Shown here piece by piece: positions 17,301 to 27,825 of a stretch of DNA of 64,000 nucleotides. A program made the position numbers and the translations under genes. The DNA lies in NCBI GenBank assembly GCA_024347015.1, contig AP024889.1:744001-808000 (forward strand), given 5' to 3'. Origin of the DNA: Vibrio pectenicida. Its GTDB lineage: Bacteria > Pseudomonadota > Gammaproteobacteria > Enterobacterales > Vibrionaceae. The notes beneath the pieces were generated by a model. It made no database searches and was not told the DNA's origin. It saw only the letters and a program-made list of their open reading frames with translations. The stretch's first letter is position 1; each line of letters begins with the position of its first letter.

Positions 17301-18365
17301 ATGAAAAAAACAATTATTCTAAGTATCGTTTCGTTGTCTTTGGCAACAATAACGTCAGTGGCCTGTGCTCGCAATGGTCAAGAGCAAGCCGTCACCGTAG
17401 TGACGGAACAAGTTCAAAGCCATCAAGTCTCTCAATCATTAACTTTAGTGGGGAAAATTGAGGCCAAACAATCCGTGGTTATTGCCTCTGAAGTTACTGG
17501 TCGAGTTAATAGTATTGCCGTAAAAGCTAATCAGCAAGTTAACACAGAGCAGCTACTTATTCAGTTAGATGACGATAAAGTTAAGGCCAGTATCGCGGAA
17601 GCGAATGCTTATCTTGATGATGAACTACGTAAACTCAAAGAATTTGAACGGTTGGCTAAAAGTAGTGCGATTACACAAACCGAAATTGATGCCCAGAAAG
17701 CGAGTGTAGCCATCGCTGAGGCGCGCTTGGATGCTGCAAAGGCTGACCTTAGTGACTTACATATCAAAGCGCCTTTTTCAGGAACCGTCGGTTTTATTGA
17801 TTTTAGTCTTGGTAAGTTAGTCACCGCAGGGGATGAGTTAGTTACATTGGATGATCTATCGGTGATGCAGCTTGATCTGCAAGTGCCGGAACGTTACCTA
17901 TCACAAATTTCTAAAGGAATGGAAGTCATAGCGACAACGGCTGCTTGGAATGGCCAAGAATTCAGGGGACAGGTTGTAGGTGTGGATTCGAGAATCAATC
18001 AGGAGACCTTGAACTTACGAGTACGGATTCACTTTCTAAATCCAAGAAGTAAGCTTAAACCTGGTATGTTAGTGACGGCAACTATGGCTTTCACTGCTTT
18101 AGAGGCTCCTATTATCGCAGTACAGTCTCTTGAATATTCAGGCACTAAACGCTACGTGTACCTTGTTGATGCGAACAATAAGGTTAAGCGAACTCAAGTC
18201 TTTTTGGGTGCTCGTATTGGTAATCAGGTTGTCATAGAGCGAGGGGTATCAATTGGCGATAAAATTGTTGTTCAAGGTATAGTTAATATGCGTGACGGGA
18301 TTTCTGTAACTGAGCTTAATCAGAGTAGTCAGTCAGATGAGGCTCTACTGGAAGGAGCTGGCTAA
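17301..18365 (+). CDS. vexG: RND efflux periplasmic adaptor (VexG-like)
   Basis: A membrane-fusion protein that links an RND pump to an outer-membrane channel. From the ATG at 17301 (354 residues) there is an N-terminal signal (MKKTIILSIVSLSLATI...ACA), a lipoyl-type half motif GRVNSIAVKANQQVNTEQLL, a coiled-coil hairpin (about 95-135, KASIAEANAYLDDELRKLKE onward), the second half IKAPFSGTVGF, then a beta-barrel domain. Its stop codon overlaps the next start (TAATG). The name rests on the V. cholerae position after treBC (VexGH, from memory). No TolC gene is nearby. Confidence 0.82.
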   Translation: MKKTIILSIVSLSLATITSVACARNGQEQAVTVVTEQVQSHQVSQSLTLVGKIEAKQSVVIASEVTGRVNSIAVKANQQVNTEQLLIQLDDDKVKASIAEANAYLDDELRKLKEFERLAKSSAITQTEIDAQKASVAIAEARLDAAKADLSDLHIKAPFSGTVGFIDFSLGKLVTAGDELVTLDDLSVMQLDLQVPERYLSQISKGMEVIATTAAWNGQEFRGQVVGVDSRINQETLNLRVRIHFLNPRSKLKPGMLVTATMAFTALEAPIIAVQSLEYSGTKRYVYLVDANNKVKRTQVFLGARIGNQVVIERGVSIGDKIVVQGIVNMRDGISVTELNQSSQSDEALLEGAG

Positions 18366-21300
18366 TGTGGTTATCTGATGTCGCGGTAAAACGGCCTGTT
18401 GCTGCGGTCGTACTTAGTTTGCTCCTATGTGTATTCGGTATTGTTTCATTTAATAAGCTCGCTGTGCGCGAAATGCCTGATATTGAAAGCCCAGTGGTTT
18501 CTATCAGTACTCGATATGAAGGCTCCTCTGCAACCATAATTGAAAGTCAGATAACGTCAGTGCTGGAGGATCAATTATCCGGTATTAGTGGGATTGATCA
18601 AATTGAGTCAACCACACGAAATAGTATGTCGCAAATCATGATTACCTTTGAGCTTGGTTATGATCTTAATACTGGCGTTAGTGATGTTAGAGATGCGGTA
18701 TCTAGAGCGCAGAGGTCTTTACCTGATGAAGCTGATGATCCGATTGTCTATAAGAACAATGGCTCTGGTGAAGCCTCCTTATATATTAATTTGAGTTCTT
18801 CTCAAATGGATCGGACACAGTTAACTGATTACGTTGATCGAGTACTTCTAGATAGGTTCAGTCTCATTTCGGGTGTGAGTTCTGTGGATATATCAGGCGG
18901 TCTTTATAAAGTAATGTACGTCAGGCTAAAGCCAGCTGAAATGGCAGGGCGTGGAGTAACAACAGCCGATATAACCACTGCGCTTAATAATGAAAATATT
19001 GAGAGCCCAGGCGGGGAAGTACGTAATGACCAAATCGTTATGTCTGTTCGCACCGCGCGAAGCTACAACGCAGCTGAAGACTTTGAATATTTGGTGGTAA
19101 AGCGAGCCAGCGATAATGCTCCAATATATCTCAAAGATGTGGCTGATGTGTTTATTGGTGCTGAAAATGAGAGCTCTACTTTTAAAAGTGATGGCATTGT
19201 TAATGTCAGCATGGGGATAGTGCCGCAGTCTGACGCTAACCCGCTTGATGTGGCTGAGCGGGTTCACGATCAAGTGGAAAAAATCCAGAAGTTTTTACCA
19301 GAGGGGACTCGGCTTGCCATTGATTATGACTCGACAGTATTTATAGAACGCTCTATCACAGAAGTCTATAACACTTTATTTATCACAGGTGGTTTAGTTG
19401 TTCTCGTTCTTTATATTTTTATTGGCCAAGTTAGGGCGACCCTTATTCCTGCTGTTACCGTTCCGGTTGCTTTAATCTCTTCTTTTATTGCCGCTTACTA
19501 CTTTGGTTTTTCAGTAAACCTTATTACTTTGATGGCACTTATTTTATCCATTGGTTTAGTTGTTGATGATGCTATCGTGGTGGTAGAGAACATCTTTCAT
19601 CATATTGAAAGAGGTGAGAAACCGCTCCTAGCAGCTTATAAAGGAACGCGAGAAGTTGGATTTGCTGTTGTGGCAACCACATTGGTTTTGGTGATGGTTT
19701 TTCTACCGATCTCTTTTATGGATGGCATGGTTGGATTATTGTTTACAGAGTTCTCTGTTTTGCTCGCTATGGCTGTTATTTTTTCGTCTCTCATTGCATT
19801 AACTTTAACTCCTGTGCTGAGTAGCCATCTATTAAAAGCGAATGTGAAGCCAAATCGATTTAACCAATGTGTTGATCGTCTGTTTTCTCGTCTTGAAACT
19901 GGTTATCGAAAGCTACTCTCAATGGCGTTAAAGTGGACTTGGGTTGCTCCTATTATTATCTTCGCTTGTGTAGCAGGGAGCTGGGGGCTAATGCAACAAA
20001 TTCCTTCTCAATTAGCCCCATCAGAAGACCGTGGAGTTGTGTTTGCTTTTGTCAGGGGGGCTGATGCAACTAGCTACAACCGAATGGCGGCAAATATGGA
20101 GGTCGTTGAGCAACGTTTACTGCCAATGTTGGGAGGAGGCTTTCTCAAATCATTTAGTATTCAGTCACCTGCTTTTGGTGGTAATGCTGGCGATCAGACT
20201 GGATTTGTTATCATGATACTTGATGATTGGAATGATCGTGATGTTACGGCTTTACAAGCTTTAGCTAAAGTAAAACAATCGCTTAGTGGAATTCCTGATG
20301 TGCGGATATTCCCGTTTATGCCAGGCTTTCGAGGTGGTTCAAGCGAACCAGTCCAGTTTGTTTTGGGTGGAGCTGACTACTCAGAACTAAAAGTCTGGGC
20401 AGAGAAAATAGAGCAGCTTGCCGAAGCTTCTCCCATGATGGAAGGCGCTGATATTGATTACTCAGAGCGTACACCAGAGCTGGTGGTGAATGTTGATAAA
20501 CAGCGCGCAGCTGAGCTAGGTATCAGTATCTCAGATATTTCTGACACGCTTGAAATTATGCTGGGAGGGAAAAGTGAAACGACCTTTATTGAACGTGGTG
20601 AAGAATACGATGTGTATTTGCGTGGCGATGAAAACCGTTTTAATAATGCAGCGGATTTTAGTCAAATATACTTAAGAACCAGCTCTGGCGAGTTAGTCAC
20701 TTTAGATGCGGTAACTAAGATAGAAGAAGTCGCTTCATCTATCCGCTTGTCTCATTTCAATAAACAAAAATCAATCACAGTAACGGCCAACTTGTCAGAA
20801 GGCTATACCCTAGGAGAGGCGTTAGACTACTTAGACCAACAAGCTATTGAGATATTACCAGGCGATGTGTCGGTAAGTTATGCCGGAGAATCTAAAGATT
20901 ACAAGGAGAATCAATCGAGTATTTTACTGGTATTTGGTTTAGCTTTGCTTGTTGCCTACCTAGTATTAGCAGCGCAGTTTGAGAGTTTTATAAACCCTCT
21001 AGTTGTGATGTTTACGGTACCCATGGGAATATTTGGTGGTTTTATAGGGCTGCTTGTGATGGGGCAAGGGCTTAACATATATAGCCAAATAGGCATGATA
21101 ATGCTGATTGGTATGGTAACCAAGAATGGTATTTTAATTGTCGAGTTTGCTAACCAGCTTCGTGACAGAGGTTTTGCATTTGAAAAAGCGATTATTGATG
21201 CGTCAGCTCGACGCTTACGACCTATCATGATGACGGCTTTCACTACCTTGGCTGGCGCGATACCACTGATCTTTTCTTCTGGTGCTGGATATGAGAGTCG

Positions 21301-21475
21301 AGTGGCTGTCGGGAGTGTTATTTTCTTTGGGATGGGCTTTGCGACTTTAGTTACTTTGTTTGTTATTCCTGCAATGTATCGACTTATTTCAGTATCAACT
21401 CGATCGCCTGGGTATGTCGAAGCTGAATTAAACAAGGAACTTAGCCATGATGTTAAAGCGCGCAGCTCACACTAA
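18365..21475 (+). CDS. vexH: RND multidrug efflux permease (VexH-like)
   Basis: A 1036-residue inner-membrane, proton-driven exporter of the HAE1 type. WLSDVAVKRPVAAVVLSLLL forms TM1; the proton-relay Asp pair is in LVVDDAIVVVENI (near residue 401), and the matching Lys lies in GMVTKNGILIVEFA (near 918). Two large periplasmic loops and about twelve membrane segments are seen. It overlaps its adaptor by one base. Substrates cannot be told from sequence; in V. cholerae VexGH has been linked to bile-salt and drug export. Confidence 0.88.
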   Translation: MWLSDVAVKRPVAAVVLSLLLCVFGIVSFNKLAVREMPDIESPVVSISTRYEGSSATIIESQITSVLEDQLSGISGIDQIESTTRNSMSQIMITFELGYDLNTGVSDVRDAVSRAQRSLPDEADDPIVYKNNGSGEASLYINLSSSQMDRTQLTDYVDRVLLDRFSLISGVSSVDISGGLYKVMYVRLKPAEMAGRGVTTADITTALNNENIESPGGEVRNDQIVMSVRTARSYNAAEDFEYLVVKRASDNAPIYLKDVADVFIGAENESSTFKSDGIVNVSMGIVPQSDANPLDVAERVHDQVEKIQKFLPEGTRLAIDYDSTVFIERSITEVYNTLFITGGLVVLVLYIFIGQVRATLIPAVTVPVALISSFIAAYYFGFSVNLITLMALILSIGLVVDDAIVVVENIFHHIERGEKPLLAAYKGTREVGFAVVATTLVLVMVFLPISFMDGMVGLLFTEFSVLLAMAVIFSSLIALTLTPVLSSHLLKANVKPNRFNQCVDRLFSRLETGYRKLLSMALKWTWVAPIIIFACVAGSWGLMQQIPSQLAPSEDRGVVFAFVRGADATSYNRMAANMEVVEQRLLPMLGGGFLKSFSIQSPAFGGNAGDQTGFVIMILDDWNDRDVTALQALAKVKQSLSGIPDVRIFPFMPGFRGGSSEPVQFVLGGADYSELKVWAEKIEQLAEASPMMEGADIDYSERTPELVVNVDKQRAAELGISISDISDTLEIMLGGKSETTFIERGEEYDVYLRGDENRFNNAADFSQIYLRTSSGELVTLDAVTKIEEVASSIRLSHFNKQKSITVTANLSEGYTLGEALDYLDQQAIEILPGDVSVSYAGESKDYKENQSSILLVFGLALLVAYLVLAAQFESFINPLVVMFTVPMGIFGGFIGLLVMGQGLNIYSQIGMIMLIGMVTKNGILIVEFANQLRDRGFAFEKAIIDASARRLRPIMMTAFTTLAGAIPLIFSSGAGYESRVAVGSVIFFGMGFATLVTLFVIPAMYRLISVSTRSPGYVEAELNKELSHDVKARSSH

Positions 21476-21477
21476 AT

Positions 21478-21513
21478 TTCACCTAGCTCCTTATTACTAA
21501 GGAGCTAGGTGAA
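21478..21513. terminator. 16-bp perfect hairpin between vexH and the YitT gene
   Basis: A 16-bp stem running from TTCACCTAGCTCCTTA to its exact reverse complement with a TTAC loop, between converging genes. No strong T run, so probably a weak bidirectional terminator. Confidence 0.65.
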
Positions 21514-21519
21514 TTGATG

Positions 21520-22119
21520 CTATCCGTAGTTGACAGAGTAGCGGGTAGGTTTGTGATTCATTATCAGAACTATGTTGAGTAAAATAGCGCCTAGAATAGA
21601 TAAAGCTATGTTGGTGAGTGAAACAAAAAAACACGAAGTGATGAGAATACAGCAGTCAATGGCTAGCTGAGATTTGCCAGCAGAAACTCCATATTTATCA
21701 TGTATAAATAAGCAAAGTACATTGAATCCGCCAAGGCTTGAGCAATGGCGGAATAAAATCAGCATACCTAACCCCATCAACAGCCCTCCCGCTATAGCGC
21801 AGTACATGCTGTTGATTGTTTCTAGGCTGATTACAAGGTAAAGGTGATCCGACAGTACAGACACTAGAGCACCTGAAATGATACTACTTGTGGCAAATCG
21901 AGAACCAAATCGACGCCATGCAAGAACATAAAACGGACAGTTGGTCAGGAAGTAAACTATTCCAAAAGAAAGCGGTACGAATTGACTAAACAAAAGTGCT
22001 AAGCCTGTTGTACCACCGGTTAACAATTCGGCAGATTTAAGAAAGAAAATACCTTGTGCGACAAGAAATGAGCCGGTTAAAATCGCCATCCAGTCTTCTT
22101 TGGGTGAATGTTTGTCCAT
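21520..22119 (-). CDS. YitT family membrane protein
   Basis: A 199-residue inner-membrane protein with five or six hydrophobic segments. TGGTTGLALLFSQ near residue 35 and SSLGGFNVLCLFIHDKYG near residue 130 are the repeated TGG(T/F)-type motifs of the YitT/DUF161 family. Function in the family is not established. It converges on vexH and has its own promoter region shared with glyA, and no clear link to either. Confidence 0.85.
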   Translation of the reverse strand: MDKHSPKEDWMAILTGSFLVAQGIFFLKSAELLTGGTTGLALLFSQFVPLSFGIVYFLTNCPFYVLAWRRFGSRFATSSIISGALVSVLSDHLYLVISLETINSMYCAIAGGLLMGLGMLILFRHCSSLGGFNVLCLFIHDKYGVSAGKSQLAIDCCILITSCFFVSLTNIALSILGAILLNIVLIMNHKPTRYSVNYG

Positions 22120-22483
22120 TGAATAAAAATAAAATAGTTAATAAGGGCTGGCATGGTAGTGAAAAAAAAACGATTTCGGTAGCTTGGTAGATACATTTCA
22201 GGTAAACCTATGTAATTATCTTTTTACGATCTGTAAAGAGAAAAATTGACACTTTTGTTATCCATAGATTTTTTTTTGCAACAATAAATGACATCTTCTG
22301 CGGCACTTCATGAAAAGCCTTTACAAGAAAAAGTATAATTTTCTCTTTATGGCTATCATCAAATTATGTAAAATGCGCGCTATTAACGCGATGCAAACGT
22401 TTGCGTGGGTTCGTTCACGTAGATTAATAGGTTATTCGTAGATTTTTATTAATTTCAGTTTAACTCTGAGTTAGGAGATATAG
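22120..22483 (+). promoter_or_regulatory. glyA promoter region with PurR box
   Basis: A 364-bp gap. The PurR palindrome GCAAACGTTTGC (22393-22404; 16-bp operator 22391-22406) is the same core as in front of purM. A TAAAAT hexamer at 22369-22374 is a likely -10, putting the operator just downstream of the start. The 3' half is a leader ending in TTAGGAG before the glyA ATG. No riboswitch fold is apparent. Confidence 0.78.
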
Positions 22484-23734
22484 ATGCTAAAGCGTGATAT
22501 GAACATTGCAGATTATGATGCGGAATTATTCACAGCTATCCAAGAAGAAACTCGTCGCCAAGAAGAGCATATAGAACTTATTGCGTCAGAGAATTATACC
22601 AGTCCACGAGTGATGGAAGCACAAGGTTCTCAACTTACTAACAAGTATGCCGAAGGGTATCCCGGTAAGCGTTATTACGGTGGCTGTGAGTATGTTGATA
22701 AAGCTGAAGCCTTAGCGATTGATCGCGCATGCCAACTGTTTGGTTGTACCTATGCTAATGTTCAGCCTCATTCTGGTTCACAAGCAAATAGTGCTGTTTA
22801 TATGGCGTTACTTAACCCTGGCGACACTGTGTTGGGAATGAGTCTAGCCCATGGTGGTCATTTAACTCATGGCTCACCGGTTAACTTCTCCGGCAAGCAT
22901 TATAACATCATTCCTTATGGTATTGATGAAGCAGGCCAGATTAACTACGATGAAATGGAATCACTGGCATTAGAGCATAAACCAAAGATGATCATTGGTG
23001 GTTTTTCAGCTTACTCTCAAATTGTTGATTGGGCACGTATGCGTGAAATTGCCGATAAAGTTGGAGCCTATTTATTTGTTGATATGGCTCATGTTGCTGG
23101 CCTTATTGCTGCCGGTGTTTACCCTACACCTGTCCCACATGCCCATGTCGTGACGACAACCACCCATAAAACACTTGCAGGCCCTCGTGGTGGATTAATT
23201 CTGTCCAATGCTGGTGAGGAAATGAATAAGAAGCTCAATTCTGCGGTATTTCCAGGTGGCCAGGGTGGCCCACTAATGCACGTTATTGCGGGTAAGGCAG
23301 TTGCTTTCAAGGAAGCACTTGAGCCTGAGTTTACTGCTTACCAAGAACGTGTGGTTAAGAATGCCAAAGCAATGGTTGCTCAGTTCCAAGAGCGCGGGTA
23401 TAAAATTGTCTCGAATGGCACTGAAAATCACCTGTTTTTAGTTGATTTGATTGACAAAGATATTACTGGTAAAGATGCTGATGCAGCGTTAGGCTCTGCC
23501 AATATTACGGTTAACAAGAATTCGGTACCTAATGACCCACGCAGCCCGTTTGTAACATCTGGTATTCGTATTGGATCGCCAGCTATTACTCGTCGTGGCT
23601 TTACTGAAGTGGACGCTAAAGAGCTTGCTAACTGGATGTGTGATGTGTTGGACAATATCGGTAACGAAGACGTGATCGCGGCAACAAAAGCCAAGGTGCT
23701 CGATATTTGTAAACGCCTGCCAGTGTATGCCTAG
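22484..23734 (+). CDS. glyA: Serine hydroxymethyltransferase
   Basis: It converts serine and tetrahydrofolate to glycine and methylene-THF, the main one-carbon source. The 416 residues begin [16 protein letters not shown] like enteric GlyA. The PLP lysine is Lys229 in [14 protein letters not shown], and [24 protein letters not shown] and [14 protein letters not shown] are intact. Regulated by PurR through the box upstream, which couples glycine and C1 supply to purine need. Followed by a strong bidirectional terminator. Confidence 0.97.
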   Translation: MLKRDMNIADYDAELFTAIQEETRRQEEHIELIASENYTSPRVMEAQGSQLTNKYAEGYPGKRYYGGCEYVDKAEALAIDRACQLFGCTYANVQPHSGSQANSAVYMALLNPGDTVLGMSLAHGGHLTHGSPVNFSGKHYNIIPYGIDEAGQINYDEMESLALEHKPKMIIGGFSAYSQIVDWARMREIADKVGAYLFVDMAHVAGLIAAGVYPTPVPHAHVVTTTTHKTLAGPRGGLILSNAGEEMNKKLNSAVFPGGQGGPLMHVIAGKAVAFKEALEPEFTAYQERVVKNAKAMVAQFQERGYKIVSNGTENHLFLVDLIDKDITGKDADAALGSANITVNKNSVPNDPRSPFVTSGIRIGSPAITRRGFTEVDAKELANWMCDVLDNIGNEDVIAATKAKVLDICKRLPVYA

Positions 23735-23820
23735 CGACAAACATGATGGCTTTGACGGCCTATCATCGGTTTTTTAAAGGGGCTTGTTTGTCCTTTTGTC
23801 GACGATAATGATGTAAAATT

Positions 23821-23857
23821 AAAAGGGCCGATAATATGTTATCGGCCCTTTTTTTGA
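23821..23857. terminator. Bidirectional intrinsic terminator
   Basis: 14-bp stem AAAAGGGCCGATAA / TTATCGGCCCTTTT with a TATG loop and A/T runs on both sides, between glyA (plus) and a minus-strand lipoprotein gene. Confidence 0.92.
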
Positions 23858-23869
23858 TTTCTGGTTTGC

Positions 23870-24196
23870 TTACTTTGCAATGCTGAGTAAGGTGCCTGAT
23901 TTACATTTAAATGAGTAGTACTTACGGCTTTCATTAAACTTGCCTAAGCCTTCACCATCACAGTAATCGATATTTATATCTCGCATGGTTTCAAGGGTCG
24001 CTTCCGTCGTTAGCGCGAACTTTGAACCATCGGCACAAACGATACGTACGCGGCCATCATCACTGACAGAATACAGATCGACTTCAGTGTTACACAGCTC
24101 AAAAGAAGCCTCACGAAAATTGTCTTGCTGTGTATTAGAAGCACAACCTGCCAGCAGGGTGGCCAACGCGACGGCGATAAAACCGAATCTTTTCAT
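23870..24196 (-). CDS. Small lipoprotein of unknown function
   Basis: 108 residues from the ATG at 24196, chosen over one two codons upstream because AGGGA then has proper spacing. The signal peptide ends in lipobox LLAGC and is followed by a mature domain with four cysteines (ELCNTEV, RIVCADGSKF, DYCDGEG, FKCKSG), suggesting two disulphides in the periplasm. I do not recognise the family. It shares the glyA terminator and stands alone. Confidence 0.72.
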   Translation of the reverse strand: MKRFGFIAVALATLLAGCASNTQQDNFREASFELCNTEVDLYSVSDDGRVRIVCADGSKFALTTEATLETMRDINIDYCDGEGLGKFNESRKYYSFKCKSGTLLSIAK

Positions 24197-24328
24197 AATC
24201 ATTCCCTAGTCGATATACTTTTATTTATATTGTTGCGGCTAAGCCTATAGAAGAGTTGTGTCTCAATCAAGAAACCCAGAGAAAAAAAGACCATAGGTTA
24301 GCCATTCTAAACGATGCGAAAGTCGACA

Positions 24329-25294
24329 TTACGTCACTTCGATACCTTGAGCTTGCAGATCTGCATGATACGATGAGCGAACAAATGGCCCACAGGCTGC
24401 ATGCGTAAAGCCAAGTTCAAGCGCAATTTCTTTCAGTTCATCAAATTCAGATGGTGGAACATAACGCTCTACTGGAAGGTGATGACGGCTTGGTGCAAGA
24501 TACTGACCAAGGGTTAACATAGTCACACCATGAGTACGTAGATCCTTTAGAACGTCAATAATTTCTTCTTTTGTTTCACCAAGGCCCATCATAATGCCTG
24601 ATTTGGTTGGAACGTCAGGGTGTTGTTCTTTAAACTTTTGCAGAAGTTGTAATGACCATTTGTAATTAGCTCCTGGACGCGCCTTACGATATAAACGTGG
24701 GGCGGTCTCAAGATTATGGTTAAAAACATCAGGTGGGTTGTCTTTTAACAGCTCAAGTGCCACGTCCATACGACCCCTAAAGTCAGGAACTAAAGTTTCG
24801 ATACGGATGCTGGGGTTTTTTGCGCGAATCTCGCGGTTGCAATCAGCAAAGTGTTTAGCGCCACCATCACGCAGATCATCGCGGTCTACTGATGTAATTA
24901 CTACATATTTCAACTTCATATCTGAAATAGTTTGGGCAAGCTTTTGTGGCTCATTTTCTTCAGGTGCAACAGGTCTCCCGTGAGCAACATCACAAAAAGG
25001 ACAGCGGCGAGTGCAGATGGCACCAAGGATCATGAAAGTTGCTGTTCCATGGTTAAAACATTCCGCTAAGTTAGGGCAAGATGCCTCTTCACAAACGGAA
25101 TGAAGATTGTTTTTACGCATTGCAGATTTAATTTCTTGGATACGCTGGCTGTCAACAGGCAGTTTAATCTTCATCCAGTCTGGTTTGCGTAGAATTTCTT
25201 TTTTTTCAGTTGGCATATTCTTTACTGGAATTAGTGCCATCTTATCAGCGTCACGGTATTTAACGCCTTTTTCCATTTGGATTGGTTTACTCAT
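24329..25294 (-). CDS. lipA: Lipoyl synthase
   Basis: A radical-SAM enzyme that inserts two sulphurs into protein-bound octanoate. It carries the auxiliary cluster motif CxxxxCxxxxxC ([12 protein letters not shown], about residue 68), the radical-SAM CxxxCxxC (CTRRCPFC, about residue 94) and the C-terminal RSSY that ligates the auxiliary cluster. 321 residues, full length. It lies 22 nt after lipB, as in E. coli. Confidence 0.97.
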   Translation of the reverse strand: MSKPIQMEKGVKYRDADKMALIPVKNMPTEKKEILRKPDWMKIKLPVDSQRIQEIKSAMRKNNLHSVCEEASCPNLAECFNHGTATFMILGAICTRRCPFCDVAHGRPVAPEENEPQKLAQTISDMKLKYVVITSVDRDDLRDGGAKHFADCNREIRAKNPSIRIETLVPDFRGRMDVALELLKDNPPDVFNHNLETAPRLYRKARPGANYKWSLQLLQKFKEQHPDVPTKSGIMMGLGETKEEIIDVLKDLRTHGVTMLTLGQYLAPSRHHLPVERYVPPSEFDELKEIALELGFTHAACGPFVRSSYHADLQAQGIEVT

Positions 25295-25316
25295 GCTTTT
25301 TACTTCTCTTTGCTTC

Positions 25317-25970
25317 TCATCGCGTAGGAGAGGCTTCTGTGCTAAATTCTATTTGCTCGTAACCCAGCAAAGTGACAAGCTCTTCGACTAATGTCTTTTC
25401 AACTTGGGAAAGATCGTTTGGCCCACCAAGTTGGCTCATTTGGACCATTTCCATCCCCGCATAGCCACATGGGTTGATACGTAAAAAAGGTGATAAATCC
25501 ATATTCACGTTAAGTGCTAACCCATGAAATGAACAGCCTTTGCGGATCCTTAGACCCAAAGAGCAGATCTTCTTATCATTAACATAGACGCCTGGTGCAT
25601 CTGGTCGTGCTGTTGACTCTATATTGTAATGTTTTAATGTTTTGATAACGAGAGTCTCAATAGAGGTAACGAGCTCTCTTACGCCAAGTTTTCTGCGACG
25701 AAGGTTAATTAGGAAATAAGCAACTAATTGACCTGGGCCATGGTATGTTACCTGACCACCTCTATCGCTTTGAACGACAGGGATGTCACCAGTGTTGATT
25801 AAATGCTCTGCTTTGCCCGCTTGCCCTTGAGTAAAGACAGGGTTGTGTTCAACAAGCCATACTTGATCACTGGTATCCTCCGTGCGAGTATCAGTGAAGT
25901 CATGCATTGCTCGCCAAATGGGCTCGTAGTCCTGCCGCCCCAAGCGTTTTACAACAAGCTGGTTTTGCAT
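25317..25970 (-). CDS. lipB: Lipoyl(octanoyl) transferase
   Basis: It moves octanoate from acyl carrier protein to lipoyl domains, feeding LipA. 217 residues with [17 protein letters not shown], the catalytic Lys in [25 protein letters not shown] and the catalytic Cys in INPCGYAGM. Cotranscribed with lipA. The separate ybeD gene lies 180 bp upstream. Confidence 0.96.
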   Translation of the reverse strand: MQNQLVVKRLGRQDYEPIWRAMHDFTDTRTEDTSDQVWLVEHNPVFTQGQAGKAEHLINTGDIPVVQSDRGGQVTYHGPGQLVAYFLINLRRRKLGVRELVTSIETLVIKTLKHYNIESTARPDAPGVYVNDKKICSLGLRIRKGCSFHGLALNVNMDLSPFLRINPCGYAGMEMVQMSQLGGPNDLSQVEKTLVEELVTLLGYEQIEFSTEASPTR

Positions 25971-26150
25971 TCCCGATCCTATCGTTAGTTAATCAAGTTT
26001 ACAGATTATAAACTGGTTCGGTTTATGGAACTATATATTAGAGAGATATTTTTAACCATTTGAAGAAGAGTGTTATTTATATCTATCTGATATATTTAAA
26101 TAAAGCATCATGAACTCTGGTTTGAAATTTATTGATTTAACCAAATAAAT

Positions 26151-26429
26151 TTACAGAACCATGCGAACTATATCAATCTCGCCAAGCTCTTTATATAGAA
26201 CTTCTACTTGTTCAATCGATGTTGCTGTGATCGTTATAGAAACAGAGTTGTAATTCCCTTTAGCGCTGGGTTTTACACTGGGGCTATAGCTACCTGGAGC
26301 ATGTCTTTGTATGACTTCAAGCACCTTTTCCGGCAATTCCGGTTTAGCGTAGCCCATTACCTTGTAGGTAAAGGAACAAGGAAACTCAAGCAGATCTTTC
26401 AGTTTTGCATCTGAGTTAATAGTCAACAT
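26151..26429 (-). CDS. ybeD: DUF493 family protein YbeD
   Basis: A 92-residue small alpha/beta protein closely resembling E. coli Ybe[40 protein letters not shown] and [12 protein letters not shown] at the end. The fold is ACT-like. The location between dacA and lipB is conserved and has suggested a role in lipoylation control, but this is not proven. Confidence 0.93.
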   Translation of the reverse strand: MLTINSDAKLKDLLEFPCSFTYKVMGYAKPELPEKVLEVIQRHAPGSYSPSVKPSAKGNYNSVSITITATSIEQVEVLYKELGEIDIVRMVL

Positions 26430-26514
26430 TTTTAAACTCCAAATTGGATGTCATTTAGCCAGCGCGAAATAGTACTGCTATTCAATTAAAATCTCAACAG
26501 GTCCCAAGAACAAA

Positions 26515-26537
26515 GAAAGCCGCTAAATGCGGCTTTC
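26515..26537 (-). terminator. Terminator-like hairpin after dacA
   Basis: 9-bp stem GAAAGCCGC / GCGGCTTTC with a TAAAT loop, shortly after the dacA stop on the minus strand. The flanking A-rich stretch gives only a short U run. Confidence 0.75.
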
Positions 26538-26558
26538 AAATCATGGAAGCTGGGATGA

Positions 26559-27737
26559 TTAAAACATGCTCTTAAACAACATGACGATATAGTCCCAAAG
26601 ACGACTGAATAAACTTCCTTGGTCTACATTCTCGAGAGCAAGAAGTGGGTATTCAGCGACATCTCCGCCTTCTAACTGATAGTATAGCTTACCGACAACA
26701 TCGCCTTTCTTAATTGGTGCTTCAAGTTCTTTTTCTAGAACAAAACTGGCTTGAAGATTTTTTGCTTGGCCACGAGGAAGCGTTACATAGGTGTCTTGAT
26801 CAAGGCCAAGAGCAACGGTGTCCTTATCACCCATCCAGATTTTTTCTTCGACAAAGGTTTCACCTGCTTTATGTGGTGCAACAGTTTCAAAGAAGCGAAA
26901 GCCGTAGCTTAGTAGTTTTTTGCTTTCTGATTTACGCGCGTTTGCGTTTTTGGTGCCCATCACAACAGCAACTAAGCGCATTTTTCCTTCGGTTGCTGAG
27001 CTGACTAGGCTGTACCCTGCACTGTTGGTGTGGCCTGTCTTTATCCCATCAACATTCATGCTCTTATCCCACAGTAAGCCATTACGGTTATACTGAGTGA
27101 TGCCGTTATAGGTGTACTTTTTCTCTGAGTAAATACGATATTCATCTGGAACATCACGGATCAGAGCTTGACCCAGCAGTGCCATATCGTAAGGTGTGGA
27201 ATATAAATTAGGGTTATCTAAGCCGTGTACATTAGCGAAATGTGTATCTTTCATACCTAGGCTATCTGCCCAAGCGTTCATTAAATCAACAAACGCACCT
27301 TCTGAACCTGCAATGTGTTCAGCCATTGCCACACTGGCATCATTACCAGACTGAATAATAATGCCACGGTTTAGGTCGTTTACTTTGACTGTCGTGCCCA
27401 CTTCAATGAACATTTTTGAAGAGTCAGGGAAATTTTTAGCCCAAGCATTTTTACTTATTGTAACATCATCATCAGGAGATATATTTCCTTGTTCCAACTC
27501 TTGACCAATGACATAGCTAGTCATCATTTTAGTCAGACTTGCTGGTGATAGTTTTGTATTCATTTCTTGTTCTGCAAGCACTTTGCCTGAATGATAATCC
27601 ATCAGAACATAGCCTTTAGCTGCAATTTGCGGTGCATCAGGCATGACGATCGGTGAGGCGAACGAGGGAGATGCGAATGTTGCAGAAAGCGCAATAGAAG
27701 AAGCAAAAACGGATTTAATTAGCGTTGTTTTTTTCAT
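26559..27737 (-). CDS. dacA: D-alanyl-D-alanine carboxypeptidase (PBP5)
   Basis: It trims the terminal D-Ala from peptidoglycan pentapeptides in the periplasm. I start at the ATG at 27737 (MKKTTLIKSVFASSIALS..., 392 residues), which gives a clean signal peptide; ten extra in-frame residues upstream do not. The penicillin-binding motifs are SLTK (Ser67-Lys70), SGN and KTG (GIKTGHTN). The C-terminal amphipathic helix (SLFSRLWDYIVMLFKSMF) anchors it to the inner membrane. Confidence 0.95.
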   Translation of the reverse strand: MKKTTLIKSVFASSIALSATFASPSFASPIVMPDAPQIAAKGYVLMDYHSGKVLAEQEMNTKLSPASLTKMMTSYVIGQELEQGNISPDDDVTISKNAWAKNFPDSSKMFIEVGTTVKVNDLNRGIIIQSGNDASVAMAEHIAGSEGAFVDLMNAWADSLGMKDTHFANVHGLDNPNLYSTPYDMALLGQALIRDVPDEYRIYSEKKYTYNGITQYNRNGLLWDKSMNVDGIKTGHTNSAGYSLVSSATEGKMRLVAVVMGTKNANARKSESKKLLSYGFRFFETVAPHKAGETFVEEKIWMGDKDTVALGLDQDTYVTLPRGQAKNLQASFVLEKELEAPIKKGDVVGKLYYQLEGGDVAEYPLLALENVDQGSLFSRLWDYIVMLFKSMF

Positions 27738-27825
27738 ATTGACTACAGATTTTAATAAACTGTCCATATCTTAACAGAAACAATCTCTCAAGCCAGTGTG
27801 CTAAATGCATCAACTGGTTTGAGGA

